From PCC-9228 sp964477525 (lineage in GTDB: Bacteria; Cyanobacteriota; Cyanobacteriia; Cyanobacteriales; PCC-9228): a stretch of DNA of 64,000 bases. Position numbers and translations under genes: made by a program. The stretch spans positions 31,997 through 95,996 of the forward strand of contig CAYZHY010000003.1 of NCBI GenBank assembly GCA_964477525.1, read 5' to 3'. The number at the start of each line of letters is the position of its first letter. The first letter of the stretch is position 1. The notes under the pieces were generated by a model. The model did not search any database. It was not told the DNA's origin and saw only the letters and a list, made by a program, of their open reading frames with translations. Shown here in pieces: positions 1 through 9,992 of the stretch.

Positions 1-264
1 TTGGAAGTAGAACGCCAGTTTGGGCGCATCCGACAGCAAGTTTGGGGACCGCGAACCTTGGATTTGGACTTATTGCTTTTCGACGACCGGATTGTGGAAA
101 CTTCCCAGTTGCAACTTCCCCATCCCCACATGGCAGAAAGAGCCTTTGTCCTGGTTCCTTTGGCAGAAATTGCCCCCCAGTGGGTTCATCCAGTCAGCGA
201 TCGCACCATCGCCGATTTAGCAGCTCAAATCGATGCGAGTGGCGTTCAACGGTTGTCGGAATGA
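1..264 (+). CDS. folK: FolK (HPPK), 3' part only
   Basis: This is the C-terminal 87 residues of 6-hydroxymethyl-7,8-dihydropterin pyrophosphokinase, which transfers pyrophosphate from ATP to the pterin in folate synthesis. The frame is open from base 1, so the gene begins before the window. The family signature WGPRTLDLDLLLFDD lies at residues 15-29; its two Asp residues bind magnesium in known HPPKs. It is followed by the conserved PHPHMAERAFVLVPLAEIAP stretch at residues 40-59. The gene converges on crtB with 20 bp between the stop codons. Confidence 0.93.
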   Translation: MEVERQFGRIRQQVWGPRTLDLDLLLFDDRIVETSQLQLPHPHMAERAFVLVPLAEIAPQWVHPVSDRTIADLAAQIDASGVQRLSE

Positions 265-284
265 AGGAAATTGGGAATCACCGG

Positions 285-1211
285 TCAGGATAAAACTTGC
301 GATCGCAGGTAGGCAACGGGCAGCGAAAGAAGTTTGCGGGGTTTGGAAACGTAGGCGCGGCGGGAGAAAACGTCGTATTGGTTGCGTTCGATGGCATTGA
401 GAATTTGACCGTACAGCATGGAAGCCGCCCAAACCGGGAACCGTGCGTCCGGACTGAGTCGACTAATGCCACTTTCGGCTTGGGCGTAGTATTCCCGCGC
501 TCGTTGGATTTGAAATTGCATCAAAGCACGCCAACGATCGTCGATAACGCCTTGCATTAAGTCTTTTTCCGTATAGTTAAAACGTGCCAACTCCTGTAAA
601 GGTAAGTAAATTCGCCCGCGTCTGGCATCTTCGCCCACATCCCGGAGAATATTGGTAAGCTGGTTGGCAATACCGAGAGCGATGGCTTCTTTTACCGGCG
701 GGGATTGCGATTGGTGTTGGTACCAAGGGGCCCCGCCATCGCCGGTATCCGTCCCCATAACATCCAACGACATCAATCCTACCGTACCAGCCACCCGATA
801 GCAGTACAGCTTCAACTGGTCAAAGGTTTCGTAGCGTACCGTTTGCAAATCCATGCGTTGTCCGGCAATCATATCTCGGAAAGGCTGGATATCCAGGGAA
901 AAACGCACGATGGTATCCCACAAAGCCAGATCGTAAATATCCTGGGGATGTCCGGCAAACGTTGCTTCCAGTTGCTTTTCCCAGCGATCCAAGCTCTCCG
1001 AGGTAGCTACTTGCGCGTTGTGACCGTCCACCAACTCATCGCTGCGACGACACCAAGCATAAATGGCCCAAATGGCACGCTGCTTGGCAGAATTCATCAA
1101 CAGCGTTCCTAAATAAAAGGTCTTGGCATACTTAGCAGTCACATGGCGACATTGTTCGTAAGCTTCTTCCGGGGAAGCTTGGGTTTGAGTACTATCGCTT
1201 AGTTGCAACAT
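285..1211 (-). CDS. crtB: Phytoene synthase CrtB
   Basis: Condenses two geranylgeranyl diphosphates to 15-cis-phytoene, the first committed step of carotenoid synthesis. The 308-residue protein carries both Asp-rich motifs of trans-isoprenyl synthases: DELVD at residues 58-62 and DVGED at 191-195. The start is taken at the ATG giving MLQLSDS, as in cyanobacterial CrtB; a longer frame opens 69 bp upstream at a TTG and looks like extension only. It lies 217 bp downstream of crtP on the same strand, the usual cyanobacterial crtP-crtB order, so the two are probably co-transcribed. A hairpin lies in the spacer. Confidence 0.96.
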   Translation of the reverse strand: MLQLSDSTQTQASPEEAYEQCRHVTAKYAKTFYLGTLLMNSAKQRAIWAIYAWCRRSDELVDGHNAQVATSESLDRWEKQLEATFAGHPQDIYDLALWDTIVRFSLDIQPFRDMIAGQRMDLQTVRYETFDQLKLYCYRVAGTVGLMSLDVMGTDTGDGGAPWYQHQSQSPPVKEAIALGIANQLTNILRDVGEDARRGRIYLPLQELARFNYTEKDLMQGVIDDRWRALMQFQIQRAREYYAQAESGISRLSPDARFPVWAASMLYGQILNAIERNQYDVFSRRAYVSKPRKLLSLPVAYLRSQVLS

Positions 1212-1310
1212 TAATGACGTCCCGCTCTGGATAGGCATTCCGCTTTTCAAAGGCTTATCTTTATATATTGTTGGTTCCAAGCATCACCGAGCGAACACCA
1301 AATGGGTTGG

Positions 1311-1336
1311 GCTTCTCTCCTTATGGGGAGCGAAGC
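1311..1336 (-). repeat. Hairpin in crtP-crtB spacer
   Basis: An imperfect inverted repeat with outer arms GCTTC and GAAGC and an inner stem CTCC/GGAG around a TTATGG loop. It sits about 100 bp upstream of the crtB start on the transcript. No T-run follows on the minus strand, so it does not look like a simple terminator. It could be an mRNA-processing or stability element, but no function is shown. Confidence 0.4.
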
Positions 1337-1428
1337 ATCCGGTGACCAAAAAAACCGATCGCGCTACGCTCAACAACCCACTCCACCCCTTCCCCCAAAA
1401 CTCGGCGAGTAGGGGGAAGTTCCCTTTC

Positions 1429-2850
1429 TCAGGGTTGGGGAGATATCGCGTTTTGTTTTTCGGGCGTGGCTGTTACGGGTAGGTCTTCAGCGATCGCCCA
1501 TGCTGCCAGCTTACCAGATAGGACAGCGCCTTCCATACTGGCAAGATATTGTTGCATTGTAAAATCCCCAGCTAAATAAAAATTGGCAATGGGCGTTCTC
1601 TGACTGGGTCGATATTGCTGCCGCCCTGGCGTTGCTTTGTATACCGAACGCGGCGTTTTGACGACGTGATATTTGCGCAACTGGGCGCGGTTTTCCCCTG
1701 TAAAATGCTGGGGAAACAATTTTTTCAGTTCCTCCATGGTCGCATCGATAATTTCTCGATCGGGCCGGCCAATCCAATCCGCTGCTGGTGCCAAAACCAA
1801 CTCCAACATGGACTGGTCTGGGTCGGCGTAGCCGCGACAGGTGTTGCTCATATCAGCGTACACGCTCAACAGGGAGGAACGAGAAAATAACAAATGGTCG
1901 ATATCCGTGAGTTTGCGATCGAACCACAAATGGAGGTTGATGACAGGCACCCCTTGCAGTTCGTCTAGTTTTTGGAAATAGGGGAGGCTGCGCCACTTCG
2001 ACGGTAGCAGTAGTTTGAGAGGGTCTACTGGCATGGCCGAAACGTAGGCATCGGCGGTTAGTTCCTCATCTTTAGCGCCATCCAATCCTCGGATCAGAAA
2101 TCCCCGAACGGTGCCATCGTCGTTTAATAAAATTTCTTTGAGGGGGGCGCGAAACCGCACTTCTCCACCGCCTTGGGTGATGGCGTCGATCAGCGGTTGG
2201 CACAATCTTTCTGTGGGCGATCCATCCAAAAAGGCCATTTTGGACCCGTCTTTTTCTTGTAGGAAACGGTTGAGGGCCGTTAGCAAGACGGTGGCGGAGA
2301 TTTCATCCGGTCCAATAAAATTCAGCGCCTTGGACATGGCGATGAAAACTTCCTGGTTGACGCGCGTGGGGATGTTTTGTTTTTGCAGCCACTCCGTCCA
2401 GGAATAGCGGTCCATTTCTTCTACGTATTTCTGACCCCGCACCATGGCTGGAATCAGCCCCAAGCCAAAGCGAATTTTTTCGGCCCAACGCAACATATCG
2501 TTATTACGTAAAATGGCTGTAATGCCATTGATGGGGGCAGGTAAGTTGGGAAAATCAAACCGGGAATAGGTTCCTGGTTTTTCTGGTTGGTTGAAGATCA
2601 TGGTGTGCTGCTTCCATTGCAGCCGATCTTCAATGCCCAGTTCTTTAAACAGTTGCAGCATGTTGGGATAAGCACCGAAGAAGATATGCAGACCGGTTTC
2701 GTACCAGTCTCCATCTTCATCTTTGAAAGCTGCTACTTTCCCCCCAACAACGTCGCTACGTTCGATAACAATAGGTATATGCCCGGCATCTGCCAGGTAT
2801 TTGGCACAGGCAAGACCTGCCAGACCAGCTCCCGCGATCGCAACTCGCAT
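1429..2850 (-). CDS. crtP: 15-cis-phytoene desaturase CrtP/PDS
   Basis: Plant/cyanobacterial type phytoene desaturase (473 aa), which introduces two double bases of unsaturation into phytoene to give zeta-carotene, using plastoquinone as acceptor. An N-terminal Rossmann FAD motif GAGLAG lies at residues 7-12, and the C-terminal FAD-binding segment with YLAGDFTMQQYLASMEGA is near residues 430-450. Both are typical of the amine-oxidase-fold PDS family, not of bacterial CrtI. It lies upstream of crtB on the same strand. The ATG start places the nucleotide-binding strand at the N-terminus, as expected. Confidence 0.97.
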   Translation of the reverse strand: MRVAIAGAGLAGLACAKYLADAGHIPIVIERSDVVGGKVAAFKDEDGDWYETGLHIFFGAYPNMLQLFKELGIEDRLQWKQHTMIFNQPEKPGTYSRFDFPNLPAPINGITAILRNNDMLRWAEKIRFGLGLIPAMVRGQKYVEEMDRYSWTEWLQKQNIPTRVNQEVFIAMSKALNFIGPDEISATVLLTALNRFLQEKDGSKMAFLDGSPTERLCQPLIDAITQGGGEVRFRAPLKEILLNDDGTVRGFLIRGLDGAKDEELTADAYVSAMPVDPLKLLLPSKWRSLPYFQKLDELQGVPVINLHLWFDRKLTDIDHLLFSRSSLLSVYADMSNTCRGYADPDQSMLELVLAPAADWIGRPDREIIDATMEELKKLFPQHFTGENRAQLRKYHVVKTPRSVYKATPGRQQYRPSQRTPIANFYLAGDFTMQQYLASMEGAVLSGKLAAWAIAEDLPVTATPEKQNAISPQP

Positions 2851-2964
2851 GTGAATAGAGAACCCTTATCGTTGTCTGAATGTTGGCTGTTTCTTATTAT
2901 ATTTTGCAATCTGTTACATTTTGCTGCAATCGGTGAAAAGGAGTTTCGACCAAAACTGCCGTTG

Positions 2965-4521
2965 TTATTCAGAATTGGTTATAGCGGGCAATAAATACTG
3001 GGTTAGGGTAAACGCATCTACTCCCATTTCCGTTCGTTTTTGAGCGGCATATTGTCCGGCCATTGCATGCCACCAAACCGCTGTGGGGACGCACGGCTCT
3101 ACCGATTTGGAACTGGAAATAGCTTGGGCCACCAATCCCCCTAGCAATCCAGTTAATACATCGCCGCTGCCGCCACGTGCCAAGGCTGGCGTACTTTTGG
3201 GATTGACAAAGACTTGAGAGTTGGGGTAAGCGACTACCACTCGGGCCCCTTTGAGGACAATAATGGCTCCTGTGGTTTGAGCTGCTTTTTGAGCAGTTCG
3301 AATGCGATCGCTAGCCAGTTCGGTGGCTAAATCGGGAAACAGGCGTTTAAATTCGCCGGGATGGGGCGTCAAAATGGTTGGTGCTTGTCGCTCGTGCAGC
3401 CATTCATAGGTTCCCAACTGAGCGAGAATGTTCAATCCATCGGCATCGAGGATGAGGGGGCGATCGCTTTTTAAAATTTTTCCTACCAATCCACTGGCCC
3501 CTACGGTTAACCCCGGTCCTAGGGCAATGGCTTGGTATTTGCCAGCGTCAATGGTTTCCAATAAATCTCGATCGACGGTGACAGCACCGCTTTCCGGATC
3601 TTCTGGGAGACCAGCCACCAACGCTTCCGGAATTTGGTAGCTCAGCCACAGGTGCAGCGATTGGGGGACGGCGACGCTTAACATGCCAATACCGCTGTTG
3701 CGTGCCCCCAAACTAGCTAACATCGGCGCACCGGTATACTGTCGGGAACCGCATACCAGCAGCAAATGCCCCATTTGATACTTGTGGATCGCTTGGGGTC
3801 TGGATAGGGGCAAATGCATATAACCCAAGTTTGGGGTAAATAACCGTATGGGCGAGGGATTTCCCAAAACCGTTTCAAAACTGGCTTCCGGCAAGCCAAT
3901 GTCGATTAATTCAGCATCTCCCGTGTATTCTAAGGCCCGATCTTGGAAAAAGGCGAATTTCCAAATTCCCAAACAAAAGGTGCGCGCGGCGCGAATGGGT
4001 TCTCCCAGGGGTTCCCCAGTATCGGTGTGCAAACCAGATGGAACATCGATACTAGCAATGGGTTGCGGCCATTGGTTGATTTGAGCGATCGCTTGAGCAT
4101 AGGGATCTCGCACGATTTTGGTCATACCAAAGCCAAACAGACCATCTACCAGCAACTCGCATTCGCGCAACGAGAAAATATCTTCGCATTCTTGAATCCC
4201 CAAATATTTAGCATATTGGGCGTGGGCGGCTGGCAGATCTTTCAGCTTGTTGCCGGGACGATGGATGCGCACTTGGTAGCCTTGTAAGTGCAGTTCTCGC
4301 GCCACCACCAAAGCATCGCCCCCGTTATGACCGGGACCGACCAAAACGCCGACCCGGGGATAGACGGCAAGTGGGTACAGGGTTTGGATTCGCTGGGCAA
4401 CCTTACCAGCCGCTTTTTCCATCAAGGCAGCCACCGGCATCCCGGCATCAAAAGCTTGCTGTTCGATCGCCCGTACCTGTTCGGCGGTGGCTACCAGTTG
4501 CTGTAAGAGTTCCGAACGCAT
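2965..4521 (-). CDS. nnr: Bifunctional NAD(P)H-hydrate repair enzyme Nnr
   Basis: Fusion of an N-terminal YjeF_N epimerase domain (about residues 1-225), which interconverts R- and S-NAD(P)HX, and a C-terminal carbohydrate-kinase-like dehydratase domain (about 235-515), which dehydrates S-NAD(P)HX with ADP or ATP. The N-terminal part has VLVGPGHNGGDALVVAREL and the C-terminal part has the ribokinase-like anion-hole motif ARGGSGDVLTGLLGGL. The length of 518 residues is normal for the fused bacterial form. The gene ends 114 bp before crtP on the same strand and starts with ATG. Confidence 0.95.
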   Translation of the reverse strand: MRSELLQQLVATAEQVRAIEQQAFDAGMPVAALMEKAAGKVAQRIQTLYPLAVYPRVGVLVGPGHNGGDALVVARELHLQGYQVRIHRPGNKLKDLPAAHAQYAKYLGIQECEDIFSLRECELLVDGLFGFGMTKIVRDPYAQAIAQINQWPQPIASIDVPSGLHTDTGEPLGEPIRAARTFCLGIWKFAFFQDRALEYTGDAELIDIGLPEASFETVLGNPSPIRLFTPNLGYMHLPLSRPQAIHKYQMGHLLLVCGSRQYTGAPMLASLGARNSGIGMLSVAVPQSLHLWLSYQIPEALVAGLPEDPESGAVTVDRDLLETIDAGKYQAIALGPGLTVGASGLVGKILKSDRPLILDADGLNILAQLGTYEWLHERQAPTILTPHPGEFKRLFPDLATELASDRIRTAQKAAQTTGAIIVLKGARVVVAYPNSQVFVNPKSTPALARGGSGDVLTGLLGGLVAQAISSSKSVEPCVPTAVWWHAMAGQYAAQKRTEMGVDAFTLTQYLLPAITNSE

Positions 4522-4549
4522 AGTTGTTGTTGGTTGTGGTTGGCAAAAC

Positions 4550-5404
4550 CTAGATAATGGGCAATCGCAACCCTTCTCTAGCTAGCAAGGCGTTGGGAAA
4601 AGCGTCTTTGGTTTTCGCTTCGATCTCGTCTAAAAACTCATCGGAGTGGGTGGGTTCGTGGTGGAAAATCACCAGTTGTCCCACGTTGGCGGCTTTGGCA
4701 AGTTTGACCGCTTCTTGCCAGGTGGAATGTCCCCAACCAATCCGTGGCGATTTGGGATTGTGGTATTCTTCGTCGGTGTACATGGCGTCGTAAATAAATA
4801 CATCCGCATCTTGGGCTAGATGCAAGACGTTTTCATCTAAGCGATCGCTAAAATGTTCGGTATCGGTACAATAAAATACCGATTTTCCCTGCCAGGTTAC
4901 CCGATATCCCATGGCGCCATTGGGATGGTTGAGCGCCCCCGTTTCGATTTCTATACCATCAAAGGTATTTTTCGTACCACAGGGAAATTCATAAAATTTC
5001 ATATCCGCCTGCATAAGGCCGTTTAGGGGCACGGGAGAGTTGGGATGGAGAACGCGGTCGATAAAATGCTGTTCCATGGAAATATTGTCTTTCGGAACAG
5101 CACCGTGGATGTGCAAGCAGTTACCAGTTTGAAAAGCAGGCGTGAAAAAAGGAAATCCTTGAATGTGGTCCCAGTGGTAGTGGGTAAAAAACAAGTATAG
5201 TTCCCGGGCCCCCTGTTTGGCTAAGTGCTTGCCAAGGTTTTGAATTCCCGTTCCCGCATCAAAAATCAAACACTTACCGGCTACCTGCATTTGAATGCAG
5301 GAAGTATTGCCACCGTAACGAACGGTTTCCTTGCCAGGAACAGGAACGCTGCCGCGAACCCCCCAAAATTGAACGAAAAAGCGGCGATCGTAAGAAGTTT
5401 CCAT
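4550..5404 (-). CDS. Metallo-beta-lactamase-fold hydrolase
   Basis: A 284-residue protein of the MBL superfamily close to cyanobacterial proteins annotated as MBL-fold metal-dependent hydrolases. The dinuclear-metal motif HYHWDH follows the TH of FFTHYHWDH near residue 95. A second metal-ligand Asp is likely in YCTDTEH near residue 180, and a His near the C-terminus lies in VIFHHEP. The N-terminal block with GGNTSCIQ resembles the subgroup related to ribonuclease Z/PhnP-like phosphodiesterases, so phosphodiesterase activity is possible. The substrate is unknown. Nnr lies 28 bp downstream on the same strand. Confidence 0.85.
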   Translation of the reverse strand: METSYDRRFFVQFWGVRGSVPVPGKETVRYGGNTSCIQMQVAGKCLIFDAGTGIQNLGKHLAKQGARELYLFFTHYHWDHIQGFPFFTPAFQTGNCLHIHGAVPKDNISMEQHFIDRVLHPNSPVPLNGLMQADMKFYEFPCGTKNTFDGIEIETGALNHPNGAMGYRVTWQGKSVFYCTDTEHFSDRLDENVLHLAQDADVFIYDAMYTDEEYHNPKSPRIGWGHSTWQEAVKLAKAANVGQLVIFHHEPTHSDEFLDEIEAKTKDAFPNALLAREGLRLPII

Positions 5405-5705
5405 AGGTAGTATCTACTGGACACAGGGCAACAGGCTAAATGGTGCCAACAAGGAAAATAATGCCAGTTTCCATGTTATCCCAATCGTTAGCAATACAAG
5501 GAAATGGCGTATCGCTGACACCAAATACCTTTACAAAAAATTTATAAAATGTTCAATTTTTTTCGATTTGGGAGATTCTTTCATGGTAGCAATTCCCAAG
5601 TCCCTTGAACGTTCGCCAACCTGCGGGGAATTGCAAATTGGGGCCATAATGTTGGCAAATAGATAAGAATTTTCTTAACAAACTGCCAGCATCGATAACT
5701 CAACT
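5405..5705. other. Gene-free spacer between the MBL gene and aroC
   Basis: An AT-rich spacer between the aroC stop and the start of the MBL gene, presumably holding the promoter of the latter. No small ORF, RNA gene or strong terminator hairpin was found in it by eye. Confidence 0.5.
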
Positions 5706-6803
5706 TCAAGCACGTTCGGGAAACTGGCACTGAGCTTGTTGGCGGAGCAAGTGATCGCACAATACCAACGCTACCATCGCTTCAACCATAGGTACAGCCC
5801 TGGGCAAAACGCAAGGATCGTGACGGCCGCGCGCCGCTAGCGTGGTTTCTTCGCCAGTCGCGGTCACGGTTTGTTGTTCCTTGCGAATGGTGGCTGTGGG
5901 TTTGAAAGCAGCCCGCAGTATGATAGATTCGCCGTTGCTAATTCCGCCTTGAATGCCGCCAGAACGGTTGGTACGGGTGCGAATATTGCCTGCTTCGTCC
6001 GTATAAAATTCGTCGTTGTGTTGGCTGCCGGTGAGGGTGGTACCAGCAAAACCAGAACCAATTTCAAAACCTTTGCTGGCTGGTAGGGACATAATGCCTT
6101 TGGCAAGGTCGGCTTCTAGTTTGTCAAAAACTGGAGATCCCAAGCCTTTGGGAATGTTACGCGCTACGCATTCCACCACGCCACCGAGGGAATCTCCCTG
6201 ACGGCGGGTTTGGTCGATGAGGTCCACCATTTTTTGAGCGCATTCGGCATCGGGGCAGCGGACTATATTGCTTTCTACTTGGTCTTGGGTAACGCGATCG
6301 CTTTCTACGGTAGCTTCCAAATGCTGAATTCTTTTGACATAACCAACAATATCTACATCGGCGACTTGCCGCAAAATTTTCTTCGCGATCGCACCAGCCG
6401 CTACCCGACCGATGGTTTCTCTTGCCGAAGAGCGACCGCCCCCCGCCCAATTGCGAATGCCATATTTTGCATCGTAGGTAGCATCCGCATGGGAAGGACG
6501 GTATTTTTCCGCCATTTCCTGGTAATCCACCGGACGCGCATCCTTATTTCGTACCAAAATGCTTATCGGCGTTCCCAAGGTTTTTCCTTGAAACACGCCT
6601 GAGAGAATTTCGCAAGTATCCGTTTCCCGACGCGGTGTTGTAATTTTACTTTGTCCCGGTCGCCGGCGGTCCAGTTCTTTTTGTATATCCTCTTCACAAA
6701 TAGAAATTCGTGGCGGGCATCCGTCTAAAACGACACCAACACCGCCACCGTGGGATTCTCCAAACGTTGTAATCCGAAATAAATGCCCAAATGTATTGCT
6801 CAT
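5706..6803 (-). CDS. aroC: Chorismate synthase
   Basis: Converts 5-enolpyruvylshikimate-3-phosphate to chorismate, the last common step to aromatic amino acids, folate and quinones, using reduced FMN. The 365-residue protein opens with the family start MSNTFGHLFRITTFGESHG. It carries RPGQSKITTPRRE near residue 48, the signature YGIRNWAGGGRSSARET near 115-131, and the C-terminal ARGRHDPCVLPRAVPMVEAM. All catalytic landmarks of the family are present. The downstream product feeds trpC and trpG, both in this window but not adjacent. Confidence 0.97.
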   Translation of the reverse strand: MSNTFGHLFRITTFGESHGGGVGVVLDGCPPRISICEEDIQKELDRRRPGQSKITTPRRETDTCEILSGVFQGKTLGTPISILVRNKDARPVDYQEMAEKYRPSHADATYDAKYGIRNWAGGGRSSARETIGRVAAGAIAKKILRQVADVDIVGYVKRIQHLEATVESDRVTQDQVESNIVRCPDAECAQKMVDLIDQTRRQGDSLGGVVECVARNIPKGLGSPVFDKLEADLAKGIMSLPASKGFEIGSGFAGTTLTGSQHNDEFYTDEAGNIRTRTNRSGGIQGGISNGESIILRAAFKPTATIRKEQQTVTATGEETTLAARGRHDPCVLPRAVPMVEAMVALVLCDHLLRQQAQCQFPERA

Positions 6804-7034
6804 AAAGCCTGTCCGTCAAGCACAAATCTAGAAAGCTTTCGTATTTTAACAGCCACCGGCGTTGTTTGCTTTGCGGGCAATTAGGTGGTTGGGTATGGCG
6901 CTTGGGGCACTGACAAGGCAACACCTTTATATTGACTCAGTTGAGGTTAATCATGGAAACGGCAAAATGGAATTTCTAGGCTTTGGTGTTGTTAACTTTA
7001 AAGGAATGTAATAATTTTTTTGTTGCTAAATTTC

Positions 7035-8939
7035 TTAAAACCGATCGCCCGATCGCTTTCCTGCCACTTGTTGAATGGATTGATTGAGAGATTCTGACGT
7101 ATCTGCCTGGGTAGATGTGGTTTCGGCAATCTCTCCCACCAAATGACGCACCTGTTCCATAAGTTTTGTAACTTGAGTTAGTTGCTGGCGGCTTTGATGA
7201 ACCACAGAGGTAACCGTATCCACTTCTTTCGTTCCTGACTCCACAGCTTGAACCACCCCTTGAATTTCCTGTTGGATCGAATCCACCAATTGATTGATTT
7301 CAGAAGTGGCATTCGCCGATTGTTGGGCTAAGGTGCGAATTTCTTTGGCTACCACACTAAATCCTTTTCCGTAAGTTCCGGCTCTGGTAGCTTCAATGCT
7401 GGCATTGAGGGCTAGCAAATTGGTTTGGTTGCTAAATTCTTCAATTAAATTAACGACCTTGGAAATTTTTTGGGAAGTATCGGTAAGCGAAGAAGCACGT
7501 TCTTGCGTGGATTCGACAGCATGGCGCATGGTTTCGATACCAGTAACCGTACGTTCCATGGAGGTGTCTGCCGTCTGTACGGTTTGGTTTGCTCGATCGA
7601 CTTGTTCTTCCGCATTTTGGGTATTTTGAGCCACTTGCTGAATGGAAGCAATTAAATTTTGAATTTCAGAAAGCAGGTGCATGGTTTGCTGGCGTACTCT
7701 TTCTTTTTCATCCATTAAATTTTGTAGCTGTTCTACCATTTCGTTGAAACAGGTGGCGACGTGAATCGTTTCCACCGAACCTTTTGGGGTGGCGCGTACT
7801 TCTAAGTTACCGTTAGCGAGTTGTTGGGAAGCGTTGGCTAAATCTTGCAAAGGGGAAGAAACTTCCCAAGCCAGCTTGCGAATGCGCCAGCTCAACCAAA
7901 CGATTAGCACAAAAACTAAAATCAGAATTTCTCCAGTTAAAGTAAGTGCTAGGGAAATGACTTCTATTTGGTCGACAAAAGCCATGGCGACCCACTCAGT
8001 TTCTGGTATGGTTGCGATCGCATATTGTCTGCCTTGCCAAGCAAAAGTACGAACTGGCGATTGAGTCTCTTCTGCAATTGTGCTATCCCGTTGCATAGAA
8101 GCATAAACAGATTGGATGCGTTGCAGTACTTGAGAGTTAAGAACCTCGCTTGACGGTTCCGTTTGCTCTTTGCTCAGGGTATAAACCACTCTACCGGAGG
8201 AAGGAGCCACAACTTGGATTTTTTCGGAATTGACCAATTGCAAGCGTTTTTTCTTTAATTCTTCTTGAATTTGTTGGAAATTGCCTGTAGCGAAAATCCC
8301 TTTAATAACGCCGAGAATTTTTCCTGTTTGCGGGTCTTGAATCCTACGTACCAAAGAAATGCTAAAGGTATTTGCCGATTCGTCAAAGACGGGTTCTCCA
8401 ATCCAACTGCCTTGTGCTTTTCCCTGTTGCCACCATCGTTCGTCCCGCTGTACGAAATCGGAAGGTCTTTGCGAGTAGGCGAGGTTCAAACCGTAAGCTT
8501 CTGTAAAAAACAGTTCTTCAAAATTGCCAATTCGCGCCATTCTCCGCAAATAATCGTTGGTTGGCTGGCTGGGAGTCAGGAGTTTGTTGCTAGCAAAACG
8601 TTGTTCGAGTTCTGCAAGGGAAAGATCTGTTAGGTTTTCTTGTTCGGCGGTTTGCGAGCCGGCTCGGGCAAAATCGATTACTGTAGGATTGGTAGCTATA
8701 CTGGAAATGAGGCGATCGCCCATTTGGATGCGCTGGCGGGTAAAATCTGTTAGAATTAACAGCTGACTTTTTAACCGTTGTTTGGCGGTTTTGGTGGAAC
8801 TCTGGGCCAAATAAACGATCGCGATCGCGCTAACGAGCAGCAAAGGTACTAAAACAGACCACAACAGATTCCGCAATAATTTGTCTTTTAGAGGCTTAGC
8901 GCCCATCCAACGGTGGTGGTTTTTAGGTGAGGAGGTCAT
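7035..8939 (-). CDS. Methyl-accepting chemotaxis protein with periplasmic sensor
   Basis: A 634-residue transmembrane chemoreceptor. A first membrane segment (about 25-45) is followed by a large extracytoplasmic region (46-325) with dCache-like features such as RDERWWQQGKAQGSWIGEP. Then come a second segment (about 327-350), a HAMP domain (about 350-405) and a signalling coiled coil. The receptor hairpin tip EFSNQTNLLALNASIEATRAG lies at 501-521. In cyanobacteria such receptors usually control type IV pili motility or phototaxis. No che or pil gene is adjacent, so it is an orphan here. The C-terminus ends abruptly in AGKRSGDRF, shorter than many receptors. Confidence 0.92.
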   Translation of the reverse strand: MTSSPKNHHRWMGAKPLKDKLLRNLLWSVLVPLLLVSAIAIVYLAQSSTKTAKQRLKSQLLILTDFTRQRIQMGDRLISSIATNPTVIDFARAGSQTAEQENLTDLSLAELEQRFASNKLLTPSQPTNDYLRRMARIGNFEELFFTEAYGLNLAYSQRPSDFVQRDERWWQQGKAQGSWIGEPVFDESANTFSISLVRRIQDPQTGKILGVIKGIFATGNFQQIQEELKKKRLQLVNSEKIQVVAPSSGRVVYTLSKEQTEPSSEVLNSQVLQRIQSVYASMQRDSTIAEETQSPVRTFAWQGRQYAIATIPETEWVAMAFVDQIEVISLALTLTGEILILVFVLIVWLSWRIRKLAWEVSSPLQDLANASQQLANGNLEVRATPKGSVETIHVATCFNEMVEQLQNLMDEKERVRQQTMHLLSEIQNLIASIQQVAQNTQNAEEQVDRANQTVQTADTSMERTVTGIETMRHAVESTQERASSLTDTSQKISKVVNLIEEFSNQTNLLALNASIEATRAGTYGKGFSVVAKEIRTLAQQSANATSEINQLVDSIQQEIQGVVQAVESGTKEVDTVTSVVHQSRQQLTQVTKLMEQVRHLVGEIAETTSTQADTSESLNQSIQQVAGKRSGDRF

Positions 8940-9083
8940 ACAAAGAACAGCTAGCGAATGGTTATCTAGACAATAACAAAAGGGAAAACCTTCTGAAATC
9001 TATCTTGTGTCCAGTGCTTCAATCTCCACCTACCTTCGATAGCAATTTTTTAGATCCATGAGGTTGACGAACAGTTGCACTTG

Positions 9084-9992
9084 TTAGTTGCTTTGCGCAA
9101 TAGCACCTCGCGGATCGATGCCTAGAACTTTGACTTCGGCGTTGACATTGTGTTGTTGCCAGGCTGAGGTCATGGCAACGGCTACATCGGCGGAGTAGTT
9201 GGGGGCTGACAACGCAAGTAAAGTGGGTCCGGCACCGCTAATGGCTAAACCATAGGCACCAGAAGCGATCGCAGCCTCTCGTACGTCCTCATAACCGGGA
9301 ATCAGGGATTGTCGATAGGGTTGGTGCAGGCGATCGCACATTCCCAACGATAGCCAGCTCGTGTTGGCTGTTTCCAAACCGCGAATCAGTATTCCCAAAC
9401 GAGAAGTATTAAAAATAGCATCTTCACGGCTATACTGGCTGGGCAAAACCTCACGTGCTGCTTTTGTTGAAACCTCAAAGTTAGGAATCGCCAACACAGG
9501 AACAATTTGCGGGTGCCACCTGACATCGCAGACATCCCAGTCTTCGCCACTACCAGCTACCAAACGACAGCCTCCCAGCAAAGCCGGAACCACGTTGTCG
9601 GGATGCCCTTCAATTGCGATCGCTAGTTGCATAAGTTCTGATGTAGACAGGGGTTGACCGGCCAGTTCGTTGGCTCCCATCAAACCACCCACAATGGCGG
9701 TTGCAGAACTTCCCAATCCCCTCGATAACGGAAAACCCAGCTGGATGTCTAGGCGAATTGTCGGAGGGGTTTGCTGCAAGCGATCGTAGAATTTTATAAA
9801 GGCTTGGTACGCTAAGTTTTCTTCGGTGGCGTTGACTTTTTCCGCTTCGATGCCAGTGACGGATATCTCGACGTTGCCCCGATCGATTGCAGAAAAAGTA
9901 AATTGATTGTTCGGGGTTAAAGCAGCTCCCAAACAATCAAAACCGGGTCCAATATTGGCGGTTGTGGCAGGAACGGTAATGGTTGTACTCAT
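9084..9992 (-). CDS. thrB: Homoserine kinase
   Basis: Phosphorylates homoserine for threonine synthesis. The 302-residue GHMP kinase has the ATP-binding motif PLSRGLGSSATAIVGG at residues 88-103 and the C-terminal GHMP segment AYGLAISGAGPTLLAL. The start is set at the ATG giving MSTTITVPATTANIGPGFD, which is the usual N-terminus. A 50-residue longer open frame upstream has no family resemblance. It lies between the chemoreceptor and pdxA on the same strand but is well spaced from both. Confidence 0.95.
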   Translation of the reverse strand: MSTTITVPATTANIGPGFDCLGAALTPNNQFTFSAIDRGNVEISVTGIEAEKVNATEENLAYQAFIKFYDRLQQTPPTIRLDIQLGFPLSRGLGSSATAIVGGLMGANELAGQPLSTSELMQLAIAIEGHPDNVVPALLGGCRLVAGSGEDWDVCDVRWHPQIVPVLAIPNFEVSTKAAREVLPSQYSREDAIFNTSRLGILIRGLETANTSWLSLGMCDRLHQPYRQSLIPGYEDVREAAIASGAYGLAISGAGPTLLALSAPNYSADVAVAMTSAWQQHNVNAEVKVLGIDPRGAIAQSN